Assembly: GCA_003246895.1 (NCBI GenBank)
Contig: QKCL01000036.1
Coordinates: forward strand, 62,001-126,000
Length of the DNA stretch: 64,000 bases
Reading direction: 5' to 3'
Source: Spirochaetota bacterium
Lineage (GTDB): Bacteria; Spirochaetota; UBA4802; UBA5550
The position numbers were made by a program, and so were the translations under genes. This document shows, one piece after another, positions 1 through 8,109 of this stretch. The notes below the pieces were generated by a model. That model was not told the origin of the DNA and did not search any database. It saw nothing but the letters and a program-made list of their open reading frames with translations. Positions within the stretch are counted from its first letter, which is position 1; every line of letters starts with the position of its first letter.

Positions 1-741
1 TACGGCAGCGATGAAGGCTTTAAGCCCAGCGAGCTGTCCCATGGTGGGGTAGACCTTGAATTCCATGGCAATAAGAATTCCTGCGACAGCTGCAAGTGCT
101 GACCCTATGGCAAATGTAAGGGATATTATGGAGTTGACGTTAATTCCCATGAGTGCGGCAACAGCCTGATTTTCACTTGTGGCGCGCATTGCCTTTCCAA
201 GCCTTGATCTATCGACAAACAGTTTCAGTGAAACCATCATTATAAGCCCGACAACAAGAATCATGATCTGATTTGGGGTGATGCTGGCATCTCCGAAGTG
301 TATTGGTGTGTTGTCAAAGGGGTAGTCGAATTTTTTTGATTTTGTGCCGAACATGAGAGATGCAAGATTCATGAGTATTATGGAAACACCTATGGCGCTC
401 AGAAGGGGAGCCAGTCTCGGCGCTTTTCTGAGGGGCTTGTAGGCGATTCGTTCGATTGTAATTCCGAGAATTGCACTGATTATCATTGCAAAGAGAAGTG
501 AAACAGCAAACGCTATGATTACATATGACCCTCCCTTTGTTGGGTCGCAAAGCATGTAGTAGAGAAAGTACCCGGAATATGTTCCGAGCATGAGTATTTC
601 GCCATGGGCGAAGTTTATAAATTTTAAAATTCCGTATACCATTGTGTATCCAAGGGCTATGAGAGAGTATATTGCCCCGAGGGTGAGTCCATTAATGAGG
701 TGCTGTATCAATTCATTCGCAGGTATGTTAAATAAATCCAT
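1..741 (-). CDS. livH: Branched-chain amino acid ABC transporter permease LivH (C-terminus cut by window edge)
   Basis: Translating the minus strand from the ATG at 741 gives an open frame of 247 codons that runs off the window start, so roughly the last 50 residues are missing. The N-terminus reads as a LivH-type permease: a first helix with LINGLTLGAIYSLIALGYTM, then YGILKFINFAHGEILMLG, and later the LGKAMRATSENQAVAALMGI loop that contacts the ATPase in this family. It is an inner-membrane channel subunit for leucine/isoleucine/valine-type import. The substrate-binding protein livK lies just upstream on the same strand with an intercistronic hairpin between them, so one operon is likely; livM, livG and livF would be expected beyond the edge. 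Confidence 0.93.
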   Translation of the reverse strand, partial: MDLFNIPANELIQHLINGLTLGAIYSLIALGYTMVYGILKFINFAHGEILMLGTYSGYFLYYMLCDPTKGGSYVIIAFAVSLLFAMIISAILGITIERIAYKPLRKAPRLAPLLSAIGVSIILMNLASLMFGTKSKKFDYPFDNTPIHFGDASITPNQIMILVVGLIMMVSLKLFVDRSRLGKAMRATSENQAVAALMGINVNSIISLTFAIGSALAAVAGILIAMEFKVYPTMGQLAGLKAFIAAV

Positions 742-761
742 TTTAGTTAGTCCTTAAACAG

Positions 762-788
762 GAAGCCGCAGAACACTTCTGCGGCTTC
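762..788 (-). promoter_or_regulatory. Perfect intercistronic hairpin between livK and livH
   Basis: A 12-bp perfect inverted repeat (GAAGCCGCAGAA / TTCTGCGGCTTC) has a 3-base loop and sits between the livK stop codon and the livH start. No clean T-run follows on the minus strand, so it is more likely an attenuator or mRNA-stabilising stem than a full terminator. Such stems commonly let the binding protein be made in excess over the permease. Confidence 0.7.
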
Positions 789-795
789 ACCTTTA

Positions 796-1983
796 TTATT
801 TAATCTCTACGAGTTTTTCTCCATCGAGTTTAAATGTCTTAATCTGTTTGTATTTTTTGTTTTCAACAGTATAGATTCCGATGTTTGCAACAAGGTCTCC
901 TTCAGCAGTGAAGGTGATGTTTCCGGAAACTCCGTCATAATCCTTTGTAACTGCAACAGCTTTCTGAATCGCAGCTCTGTCAATGGAAAGTGAGCCGTCA
1001 GACTCTTTTTTTACAGATTTTTTGATGGCTGCAAGGATAAGTTTTGCGCCGTCGTATGCGTTAAGGCTGAATGCATCAGGATTTTCTTTCCATTTGGAGG
1101 AGTATTTTTTCATAAACTCCACTTTCCCTTTGCTTGCCTTTCTTTCAGCCGCATTTGTGTATATTACACCGTTTGCAAGGTCTCCTGCAAGTTCGAATAT
1201 CTGCGGATTTGAGAAACCGTCAGCACTGTATATCTTTACTTTTATTCCAAGCTGTTTCGCCTGCTCAAGTATCTGGGCTATTTCAGCAACATAGTTTGGA
1301 ACATAAAGGGCTTCAGGATTTGTTCCTTTGATTTTTGTAAGCTGTGTCTTGAAGTCTTTGTCTCCCTGAAGCGCTGTTTCAACAGCCACAACAGTACCGC
1401 CGTTTTTTTCAAACTCGGTTTTGAAGTCAAGGGCAAGACCCTGACTGTAGTCATTTTTAACATATAGTATGGCAACTTTTTTTACTTTTTCAACCTGGGC
1501 AAGATATTTGCCGAATACAGTTGACTGCAGTGCATCACTCATTACATCCCTGAAAATGTATTTTCCTTTTCCGGGAAGATCCTTGTGAGTTGATGATGGA
1601 GAGATCATCACTATTTTGGATGCCTCTGCCTTGGGCGCTACTGCAAGTGAACAGGAACTGAAAACAGATCCTACAATTCCGAATACCTTGTCAACACCGG
1701 CAAGTTTTTCGATTGCAGGGTTGGCTTTCTCTACCTTGCCCTCTGTGTCTTCAACAATAAGTTGAATTTTGTGTCCCTCAATACCGCCGGCAGCATTCTG
1801 CTCTTCCACTGCAATTTTAACAGCCTGGCTCATGAGTTTTCCGTAGTTTCCTGCATCACCTGTCATTGGTCCGAGGAAACCGATCTTGATTGTGTCTCCG
1901 GGTTTAAGCTTATCGCCGCTCTTTCCGCAAGAGAATGCAAATAAGAGGGAGACAGACATGATTAGTAGTGTAAAACGCTTCAT
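796..1983 (-). CDS. livK: Branched-chain amino acid ABC transporter substrate-binding lipoprotein LivK
   Basis: A periplasmic Leu/Ile/Val-binding family protein (type I periplasmic fold), 395 residues. I chose the ATG at 1983 rather than an upstream in-frame start at 2004 because AAGGAG lies 7 bases before it and the protein then begins with a clean lipoprotein signal (MKRFTLLIM..., lipobox FAFSC, modified Cys19). Family motifs follow: IKIGFLGPMTGDAGNYGK near the N-terminus, then AVEEQNAAGGIEGHKIQLIVED, and a GIVGSVFSSCSLAVAP stretch. It delivers amino acids, or related solutes, to the LivH permease encoded downstream. The exact ligand cannot be read from the sequence. Confidence 0.94.
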   Translation of the reverse strand: MKRFTLLIMSVSLLFAFSCGKSGDKLKPGDTIKIGFLGPMTGDAGNYGKLMSQAVKIAVEEQNAAGGIEGHKIQLIVEDTEGKVEKANPAIEKLAGVDKVFGIVGSVFSSCSLAVAPKAEASKIVMISPSSTHKDLPGKGKYIFRDVMSDALQSTVFGKYLAQVEKVKKVAILYVKNDYSQGLALDFKTEFEKNGGTVVAVETALQGDKDFKTQLTKIKGTNPEALYVPNYVAEIAQILEQAKQLGIKVKIYSADGFSNPQIFELAGDLANGVIYTNAAERKASKGKVEFMKKYSSKWKENPDAFSLNAYDGAKLILAAIKKSVKKESDGSLSIDRAAIQKAVAVTKDYDGVSGNITFTAEGDLVANIGIYTVENKKYKQIKTFKLDGEKLVEIK

Positions 1984-2158
1984 CTCTTCACTCCTTATTG
2001 TCACCTGAGTGACTTGTAAAATAAATTATTGATAAAACAACGATGATTAATTTATTTGAATTAAATCTGAGATGTCAATTATATAACATTTCATTAAAGT
2101 TAAATTTAGGAAAAATAACATTACGCAGTTCTGTGTTCATAAAAAGATTACGGTACTG

Positions 2159-3169
2159 ATGTTGAAGGGGACTATGGGCAGGGTTGATTTTTTTAATGAA
2201 GGGAGGGTTCTGATGCTTGCTCCCATGGCCGAGCTTACTACACCACCTTTCCGGAGAGTGGTAAGGAAATTTTCAAAATCAGCGGTTCTGTTTTCCGAAA
2301 TGCTCAGCTCGCCGGCCGTTGTGGGGGGAGCTCTTTATAATGAACCATTTATGGTCAAAAACATTGATGATGAGCCATTTGTGTTTCAGATTCTGGGAGG
2401 AGATCCGGAATCCATGTCCCGGGCCTGCAGAATACTCGGAGACAGGGGCTGTTCCGGAGTAAACATAAACATGGGATGCTCATCCCCGACAATTATGAAG
2501 CAGGTACGCGGTGCAAGGCTTCTGAAGGAGTTTGAACTGTCCAGGGAAATTGTTGCCCGGTGCAGGGAGGCATACGGCGGAAATCTTTCCGTAAAACTAA
2601 GAACAGGTTTCGAGAAACACGATGAGGAGTTTCTCCTTGATTTCTGCCGTATGCTTGTTTCTGAAGGCGTTGACTTCATTATCCTTCACGGCCGCTTTGC
2701 AAAGCTTGCCTTCAAGAGAAAGGCTGACTGGAAAATGGTTAAACTCCTGAAGGAGTCCCTGCCTGTTCCTGTCGTGGGCAATGGTGATGTGGAGAATGCC
2801 GGTCAGATACTTCATCATTTTGAGAGTACGGGATGCGACGGGATAATGATCGGCCGTGAGGCCATGAAATCACCCTGGATTTTCGTCCTGGCCGATCATG
2901 CACTGGGCAGGGGAGGAGATGTTTCTGACATAGATCTCCTTGAAACTGCGGCGGATGTTCTGTGCGGGCTCGAAGATTTTCTCCCACCTGAGCTTCATAA
3001 AAGCAGGGCCCACAGATTCTGTTTCTATTACAGTAAAAATTTCAAATTCGACCATGAACTTTTCAGAAACATAAGAAATGTTGACAGGATTCCGGAAATG
3101 ATTAAGATTATCGAAGAATATCTGAATAGAAATCCCCATGAGAGGATAATAAAAATTCCGGAGATGTAA
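2159..3169 (+). CDS. dus: tRNA-dihydrouridine synthase (Dus family)
   Basis: An FMN-dependent TIM-barrel enzyme that reduces uridine to dihydrouridine in the tRNA D-loop. Visible family features are the N-terminal LAPMAELTTPPFRRVVR, the catalytic cysteine in NINMGCSSP (Cys107), the LSVKLRTG lysine (about 146), the FIILHGR histidine (about 177), and the FMN-phosphate motif GCDGIMIGREAMKSPWIF. Length (336 aa) fits the family. The start is uncertain: ATG 2174 has a nearer purine-rich site (AAGGGG) and would shorten the protein by five residues. The next gene begins one base after the stop, so the two are probably co-transcribed. Confidence 0.92.
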   Translation: MLKGTMGRVDFFNEGRVLMLAPMAELTTPPFRRVVRKFSKSAVLFSEMLSSPAVVGGALYNEPFMVKNIDDEPFVFQILGGDPESMSRACRILGDRGCSGVNINMGCSSPTIMKQVRGARLLKEFELSREIVARCREAYGGNLSVKLRTGFEKHDEEFLLDFCRMLVSEGVDFIILHGRFAKLAFKRKADWKMVKLLKESLPVPVVGNGDVENAGQILHHFESTGCDGIMIGREAMKSPWIFVLADHALGRGGDVSDIDLLETAADVLCGLEDFLPPELHKSRAHRFCFYYSKNFKFDHELFRNIRNVDRIPEMIKIIEEYLNRNPHERIIKIPEM

Positions 3170-3170
3170 T

Positions 3171-3476
3171 ATGGATTATATAAGAGTCTGGACCGAAATG
3201 GATGTCAGGGAAGTACAGGATCATATTATCATGGTGGAGGACAAGTTCGGGCACTGCCCGGGATGCAGGCAGATCGGAATAAAACTCACTGAACTTGACA
3301 AGTGCCCGGGATGCGGCAGGGAGTTCAGGTATGTCACATCAAAGGATGCCTCAGGGGGAAAGTCCGATGTTGTTATGAGAACCAGGAAAAAACTGCCTGA
3401 TCTGGTATTTGTTGATTATGATGATTATATAAGGATTACCGGCAAGAAGAAGGCGGAAAACCTCTTTAATGTATAA
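3171..3476 (+). CDS. Small zinc-ribbon protein, function unknown
   Basis: A 101-residue soluble protein. Two CPGC knuckles (Cys29/Cys32 and Cys45/Cys48) form a probable zinc ribbon in the middle third. The rest is charged and has no signal peptide or membrane segment. The ATG lies one base after the dus stop codon, so translational coupling and co-expression with the tRNA-modifying enzyme are likely. That suggests, but does not show, a link to RNA or tRNA metabolism. I do not recognise a named family. Confidence 0.75.
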   Translation: MDYIRVWTEMDVREVQDHIIMVEDKFGHCPGCRQIGIKLTELDKCPGCGREFRYVTSKDASGGKSDVVMRTRKKLPDLVFVDYDDYIRITGKKKAENLFNV

Positions 3477-3627
3477 CTTTCAGGTTTAGCTTATGCGGGT
3501 GCTGTAGTGTCTTTCCGGTACAGAGATTATGCATTCAGACTGAAATGAGGGATCCATGAGCTTTTACTTATCGCTGTGGATTCATCCGGCAAAAAATTAT
3601 TATCAGGAAACTTAAAGGTGAAGGATT

Positions 3628-4137
3628 TCAGAATTCAGTTTCTTTCTTCTTTCCGATGGCTTTGAAATATGCCCTGTAGTAGGTAAATGCCCTGTAGTCC
3701 TTTAAAAGGTATTCGTGAATGACACCCATGTTGTAGAGGGATTCGGTGAGGGTGGAATCAGTGCTGTAGGCCTTTTCAAACGAGTGAAGTGCGCCGATAT
3801 GATCACCGCTGAACAGCTGGGCCATTCCAAGATAAAAGTAACCCTTTCCGAATGACTGGTCAAGGTGGACTGATTTTTTTAGATGAATAATGGAATCGTT
3901 TATTTTTCCCCGTGAGGACAGGTAGACCCGTCCCAGCCCGTAGTGTGCCAGGCAGTAGTACTGATTTGCCGCAACAGACTGTTTAAAATAGGATTCGGCA
4001 TCGGCCATATTGCCGGCCCTGAAACTCTCTCTTCCCTTGTTGTAGAGTTCCGTAGAATTTTCTGCCGTGCAGGGATGATTGAGACACAGAAGCATGGCGG
4101 CAGATACAAGAAACAGCGATGCAAACTTTTGTTTCAT
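3628..4137 (-). CDS. Exported tetratricopeptide-repeat protein
   Basis: 169 residues with a signal peptide (MKQKFASLFLVSAAMLLCLN..., cleavage probably after CTA) followed by three to four TPR units: LYNKGRESFRAGNMADAESYF, CLAHYGLGRVYLS with a following KKSV helix, GYFYLGMAQLFSGDHIGALHS, and LYNMGVIHEYLLKDYRAF. The TPR fold is a periplasmic protein-protein interaction scaffold. Its start overlaps the stop of the upstream membrane gene by four bases (ATGA), so the two are translationally coupled and probably act together. Confidence 0.85.
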   Translation of the reverse strand: MKQKFASLFLVSAAMLLCLNHPCTAENSTELYNKGRESFRAGNMADAESYFKQSVAANQYYCLAHYGLGRVYLSSRGKINDSIIHLKKSVHLDQSFGKGYFYLGMAQLFSGDHIGALHSFEKAYSTDSTLTESLYNMGVIHEYLLKDYRAFTYYRAYFKAIGKKKETEF

Positions 4138-4580
4138 TTGGCCTTTGGAATGAGTTTCTTCAGGTCTTCATAGAGGAATGAATCAATCCCTTCACTGAAG
4201 AAATAATAGATAATGAATACTATCCATAAGACCAATGTGAGAATGCAGAGAAATTTCAGAAGCCTTTCCGCTCCCATATCGTTTGCCTTGTAAAAAATAA
4301 GTACAAGGGAAACGGGCCATATTATGAACATTGTAACAAAGACTATGCTCAGCAGTTCCTTCAGAAAGGCCAGGACGGCTGTGTACCACTGGGCAATGAA
4401 CTGTCCGTATCCTTTAACAAGCTCTTCATGGAAAAACCATACATAGAATGCAAAGATAACTGTTGCTATTATCTTCCAGAAGATTTCAATTCTCGGCCTG
4501 AACCAGAGCATGATAATTGCAATGGCCCATAGACAGAAAATAAGAAAAGTAGATTTTATCATTAAAATGCTTGTATCCAT
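4134..4580 (-). CDS. Four-helix membrane protein, function unknown
   Basis: 148 residues with four predicted membrane spans (about residues 4-26, 33-50, 75-98 and 107-127) and a short charged C-terminus (EDLKKLIPKAK). No recognised family motif. It is the first gene of a two-gene minus-strand unit and overlaps the exported TPR gene by four bases. A membrane anchor or partner for that TPR protein is the simplest inference. Confidence 0.72.
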   Translation of the reverse strand: MDTSILMIKSTFLIFCLWAIAIIMLWFRPRIEIFWKIIATVIFAFYVWFFHEELVKGYGQFIAQWYTAVLAFLKELLSIVFVTMFIIWPVSLVLIFYKANDMGAERLLKFLCILTLVLWIVFIIYYFFSEGIDSFLYEDLKKLIPKAK

Positions 4581-4653
4581 ATTTAAATCCGTTTAACTGT
4601 GTATGATTATTCAATTTATTATCGAAAAAAATTAAATTCAACCTTACTAAAAT

Positions 4654-5088
4654 ATGAACGATATGAAAAAAAGAAATATAACGGTGCCCGTATTGGCTCT
4701 AATGATATGCCTTGCTGTATCGTGTACAGGGAGAAATATCAGATACAGTGAAATGAGCTACAGGTCTGTTCGTTTTGAAGTACCGGAATCAATAGGTCAC
4801 AGTGAGAAGGAATTTGAAGAAATAGAGCTGAAATACAGAAAGGACCCAGCCAGCAGTTATGAAATTGTCATTAAACCCTACAGTTTTACAGGCGGCAAGG
4901 AGAGAATTATTATGAATCCGGAAAAGGGGTTCAGTACAAAGCTCTACAGCGGTTCCCTGAAGGCTGCTGTTCTTCTGGTGAAAAACGGCAGCCTTGAAAA
5001 TACTGAATTTATTGAAGTAAAAGGCCGGGATTCGGCTGAACTCCTTAAAAATCTCGGTGAAAAGATAAACAGGGTTCTGTCAGATTAG
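4654..5088 (+). CDS. Small lipoprotein, function unknown
   Basis: 144 residues, or 141 if the second ATG (4663) is used. The N-terminus is a lipoprotein signal: MKKRNITVPVLALMICLAVSCTG with lipobox LAVSC. The mature part is mostly beta-prone and charged and ends in a short helix (LLKNLGEKINRVLS). No clear ribosome binding site precedes either ATG. Its stop overlaps the stop of the convergent bactofilin gene by a few bases. I see no family signature. Confidence 0.7.
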   Translation: MNDMKKRNITVPVLALMICLAVSCTGRNIRYSEMSYRSVRFEVPESIGHSEKEFEEIELKYRKDPASSYEIVIKPYSFTGGKERIIMNPEKGFSTKLYSGSLKAAVLLVKNGSLENTEFIEVKGRDSAELLKNLGEKINRVLSD

Positions 5089-5537
5089 GCTTTTTTTACG
5101 ACTGCTTTCTTTGCCGCGCTGTTAAAAAGCATTTCCGGATCAATCTTGTTCTTCTCGTATTCAGCCTTTATGACATCACCAGCAGATGTGCGCAGGTCAT
5201 TGGCGATTGTGCATCTGCCCTCAAGAAGTACTCCGTTCTGAATTATCAGTTCCGGGGTTCTTATATCGCCGAATACCTTTGCAGTTGGCATGAGCAGAAC
5301 GCGGCTTGTGGAGTTTATATTGCCTACTATGAGGCCTTCAACTATTACAGAAACTGCATCTATGTTTGTCTTAACCTTGCCGCCCACACCAACGTAAAGC
5401 TGTTCAGCTTTCAATGACTTTCCTTCAAAGCGTCCGTCAATTCTCAGGGACCCGTTTATGTTGAATGTGCCGGTAAAGAAAGAATTTTCGCCAATGGTGT
5501 TTAATGAATTATCACCTGTTATTTTCTGTATAGCCAT
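5085..5537 (-). CDS. Bactofilin (polymer-forming cytoskeletal protein)
   Basis: 150 residues with the central beta-helical bactofilin domain (DUF583). The glycine-spaced pattern reads SFFTGTFNINGSLRIDGRFE, then LYVGVGGKVKTNID, VIVEGLIVGNI, VFGDIRTPELIIQNGVLLEG. Short unstructured tails flank the core, as is typical. Bactofilins self-assemble into membrane-associated filaments; in spirochaetes and other bacteria they affect cell shape and cell-wall synthesis. It overlaps the end of the convergent lipoprotein gene by four bases and is followed upstream by a 13-bp inverted repeat. Confidence 0.92.
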   Translation of the reverse strand: MAIQKITGDNSLNTIGENSFFTGTFNINGSLRIDGRFEGKSLKAEQLYVGVGGKVKTNIDAVSVIVEGLIVGNINSTSRVLLMPTAKVFGDIRTPELIIQNGVLLEGRCTIANDLRTSAGDVIKAEYEKNKIDPEMLFNSAAKKAVVKKA

Positions 5538-5579
5538 GGGAACCTCGTTATAAATAATGGAAACTTGAAATAGGATTTA

Positions 5580-5617
5580 CCGCCATATAAAAATTGTCAA
5601 TTAGTTTTATATGGCGG
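5580..5617. promoter_or_regulatory. 13-bp perfect inverted repeat upstream of the bactofilin gene
   Basis: CCGCCATATAAAA and TTTTATATGGCGG pair perfectly around a 12-base loop. On the minus strand the loop region contains TTGACA, a possible -35 element for the bactofilin gene, so the palindrome could be an operator. It also lies downstream of nspC and could end that operon, although no T-run follows on that strand. Confidence 0.5.
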
Positions 5618-5782
5618 CATTTATCCATATCGGCAGTGAAACAAAAAAATATGAGAAATGAAAAAGGGGCCCCGGCGGGATTGTATTATTGTGTTAAAGT
5701 GCCGGAGAAGCCGTGTTAATGGCGGGTGCAGGTGTGCAGTTCCCCCTGGTGCTTTTCAGCAGAGGAGGGAGGTAATCCTTTC

Positions 5783-6943
5783 TCAGGATAGCCTGCCCCT
5801 GAAGTCCCCGTAGCCGAATGTCTTTTCGTGAAGAATAACATTCTCCTTTGAATCATAGAAATATATTGAAGGAAGCTGTATGCCGTTGAAGGTGTTTGTC
5901 TTGACCATGGAATAGTGGGCCATGTCTGTGAACGTGAGCCTGTCCCCGACTTTCAGTTCCTCGGTGAAGGAGTAGTCTCCGATTATATCCCCGGCTAGGC
6001 ATGAGGGCCCGCCCAGACGGTATGTATGGTTTAATTCACCCGGTTTGCCTGAGCCGATGATGTATGGCCTGTACGGCATCTCAAGGACATCGGGCATGTG
6101 TGTGGCAGCCGATGTATCGAGTATGGCGATATTCATTCCGTTGTTTATTACATCAAGAACCGTTGCGTGGAGAAAACCTGTGTTCAGTGCAATTCCTTCC
6201 CCCGGTTCAATGTATACCTGAAGGTCATATTTTTCCATGAATCTGTTAATAAGCGAGCAGAGGAGGTCAAGGTCGTAGTCCTCCCGGCTGATATGGTGGC
6301 CTCCGCCGAAGTTCATCCATTTGCAGTTACCGAGAAGGTGTCCGAAATTTTTCTCAACCGCTGCAAGTGTTCTTTCAAGGGAGTCTGAATTTTTCTCGCA
6401 GAGGCTGTGAAAGTGCAGGCCCTCTATGTACCCGGGCAGTCTTTCTGGAAAGTTTGATAGAGTAATTCCCAGTCTTGAATTGGGGGCGCATGGGTCATAT
6501 ATTTCGGTGTCGCTTTCGCTGTGTCCGGGATTTATTCTCAGTCCGAAACTCACTCTGCCCTGGGACTGTTTTATGAGTGGCAGAAACCTTTCGTACTGTG
6601 AAATTGAGTTCAGCGAAACATGGTCAGAAAGAGTAACTATCTCCTCCATGTCTGCCATGCTGAAAGCCGCGGCATAGCTGTGGACCTCTCCTGCAAAATC
6701 TTCTTTCGAAAGCCTTGCCTCGTGAGGTGAACTGGCGCAGCTGCCGTCCAGTGTTTCCCTTAAAAATGGAAAAGTGGAGAACATGGCAAAACCCTTGAGA
6801 GCCAGAAGAACCCTGGCCCCGGAATTCTGCTTTATGTATCTGACCACATCCATGTTTTTCTGAAGAAGCACCCTGTCCACTGCGAAGAAGGGGGTCTTTT
6901 TAGAATCAAGAACAGGCTGTGTCAAAGTGCGGTCTCCTTCCAT
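5783..6943 (-). CDS. nspC: Carboxynorspermidine/carboxyspermidine decarboxylase
   Basis: A fold-III PLP-dependent decarboxylase (alanine racemase/ornithine decarboxylase superfamily), 386 residues. It removes CO2 from carboxyspermidine or carboxynorspermidine to give spermidine or norspermidine. The PLP lysine is in LALKGFA (Lys50), the glycine-rich phosphate loop is NFGGGHH (about 211-217), EPGE is at 247-250, and the active-site cysteine is in GGPSCLAGD (Cys315), which marks the NspC subgroup rather than diaminopimelate decarboxylase. Its start overlaps the end of the upstream dehydrogenase gene by 22 bases, which fits a coupled operon encoding consecutive steps. Confidence 0.92.
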   Translation of the reverse strand: MEGDRTLTQPVLDSKKTPFFAVDRVLLQKNMDVVRYIKQNSGARVLLALKGFAMFSTFPFLRETLDGSCASSPHEARLSKEDFAGEVHSYAAAFSMADMEEIVTLSDHVSLNSISQYERFLPLIKQSQGRVSFGLRINPGHSESDTEIYDPCAPNSRLGITLSNFPERLPGYIEGLHFHSLCEKNSDSLERTLAAVEKNFGHLLGNCKWMNFGGGHHISREDYDLDLLCSLINRFMEKYDLQVYIEPGEGIALNTGFLHATVLDVINNGMNIAILDTSAATHMPDVLEMPYRPYIIGSGKPGELNHTYRLGGPSCLAGDIIGDYSFTEELKVGDRLTFTDMAHYSMVKTNTFNGIQLPSIYFYDSKENVILHEKTFGYGDFRGRLS

Positions 6944-8100
6944 GGGAGTCCGTGAATGTTCAGTGCTTCCATGAAGGGGTCAGGGTCCATCTGTTCCATG
7001 TTGAATACGCCCTTTCCTGTCCATTTGCCTGTCATCATCATCTTGGCGCCGATCATTGCAGGCACACCTGTTGTGTAGGAGATTGCCTGTGACTGAACCT
7101 CTCTGTATGCCTCTTCGTGATCGCATATATTGTAAATGTAGCGTGTGATTTCCTTTCCGTCCTTTGTCCCCTTGCAGACGCAGCCTATGCATGTTCTGCC
7201 CTTTGTTGTTGCCCCGAGAGATGCAGGTTCAGGCAGAACCGCCTTGAGAAACTGGAGAGGGACAATTTCAATACCCTGATACATGACAGGGTCGATCCTT
7301 GTCATTCCCACGTTCTGGAGAACCTCAAGGTGTTTCAGGTAATTGTCAGAGAAGCTCATCCAGAACTGTGCCTTTTTTATTGAAGGGATATGTTTTACCA
7401 GAGACTCAAGCTCCTCATGGTACATTCTGTATATGTTGTATGTGCCCACATTTTCAGGGCATTCGAACTTTCTGTTCATGGACATGGCGTCGGTTTCAAC
7501 AAAATCACCGTTTTCCCAGTGGCGGCAGGGGGCTGTGACCTCCCTGATGTTTATCTCGGGGTTGAAGTTTGTTGCAAAGGCCTGTCCGTGGTCGCCGCCG
7601 TTTACGTCTATGATATCGAGTTCGGTAATCTCATCGAAGTGGTGCTTCAGCTGGTATGCGGTGAAGATATTCGTAACACCCGGGTCAAATCCAGATCCAA
7701 GAAGGGCCATGAGACCTGCCTCTTCGAATTTCTTCTGATAGTCCCACTGCCATTTGTAGCAGAATCTGGCCTCGTCAAGAGGTTCGTAATTTGCGGTGTC
7801 AAGGTAGTTTACGCCTGTTTCAAGGCATGCATCCATTATATGGAGATCCTGATAGGGGAGTGCAACGTTTATGACAAGTTCAGGCTTAAAGTCGTTAATG
7901 AGCCTGACCAGTTCAGGTACATTATCCGCGTCAACGGCTGCTGTTCTTATGGGCCTCTTTATCTGTGAGGCTATCTTTTCGCATTTGGAAACAGTACGGC
8001 TTGCCAGACAGATTTCACTGAAAACTTCAGGAACCTGCGCACATTTATGTGCCACAACCTGTCCCACTCCGCCTGCACCAATTATAAGTACTTTACCCAT
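6922..8100 (-). CDS. Carboxynorspermidine (carboxyspermidine) dehydrogenase, saccharopine-dehydrogenase family
   Basis: 392 residues with an N-terminal Rossmann fold (VLIIGAGGVGQVVAHKCAQ, GxGGxG at about 8-13) and the saccharopine-dehydrogenase-like core (NVALPYQDLHIMDACLETGVNYLDTANYE; GSGFDPGVTNIFTAY). In the alternative polyamine pathway the enzyme reductively condenses aspartate semialdehyde with putrescine (or diaminopropane) using NADPH. The neighbours, nspC downstream with overlap and speA upstream after 9 bases, make this role much more likely than lysine metabolism. Confidence 0.92.
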   Translation of the reverse strand: MGKVLIIGAGGVGQVVAHKCAQVPEVFSEICLASRTVSKCEKIASQIKRPIRTAAVDADNVPELVRLINDFKPELVINVALPYQDLHIMDACLETGVNYLDTANYEPLDEARFCYKWQWDYQKKFEEAGLMALLGSGFDPGVTNIFTAYQLKHHFDEITELDIIDVNGGDHGQAFATNFNPEINIREVTAPCRHWENGDFVETDAMSMNRKFECPENVGTYNIYRMYHEELESLVKHIPSIKKAQFWMSFSDNYLKHLEVLQNVGMTRIDPVMYQGIEIVPLQFLKAVLPEPASLGATTKGRTCIGCVCKGTKDGKEITRYIYNICDHEEAYREVQSQAISYTTGVPAMIGAKMMMTGKWTGKGVFNMEQMDPDPFMEALNIHGLPWKETAL

Positions 8101-8109
8101 TGAATTCTC

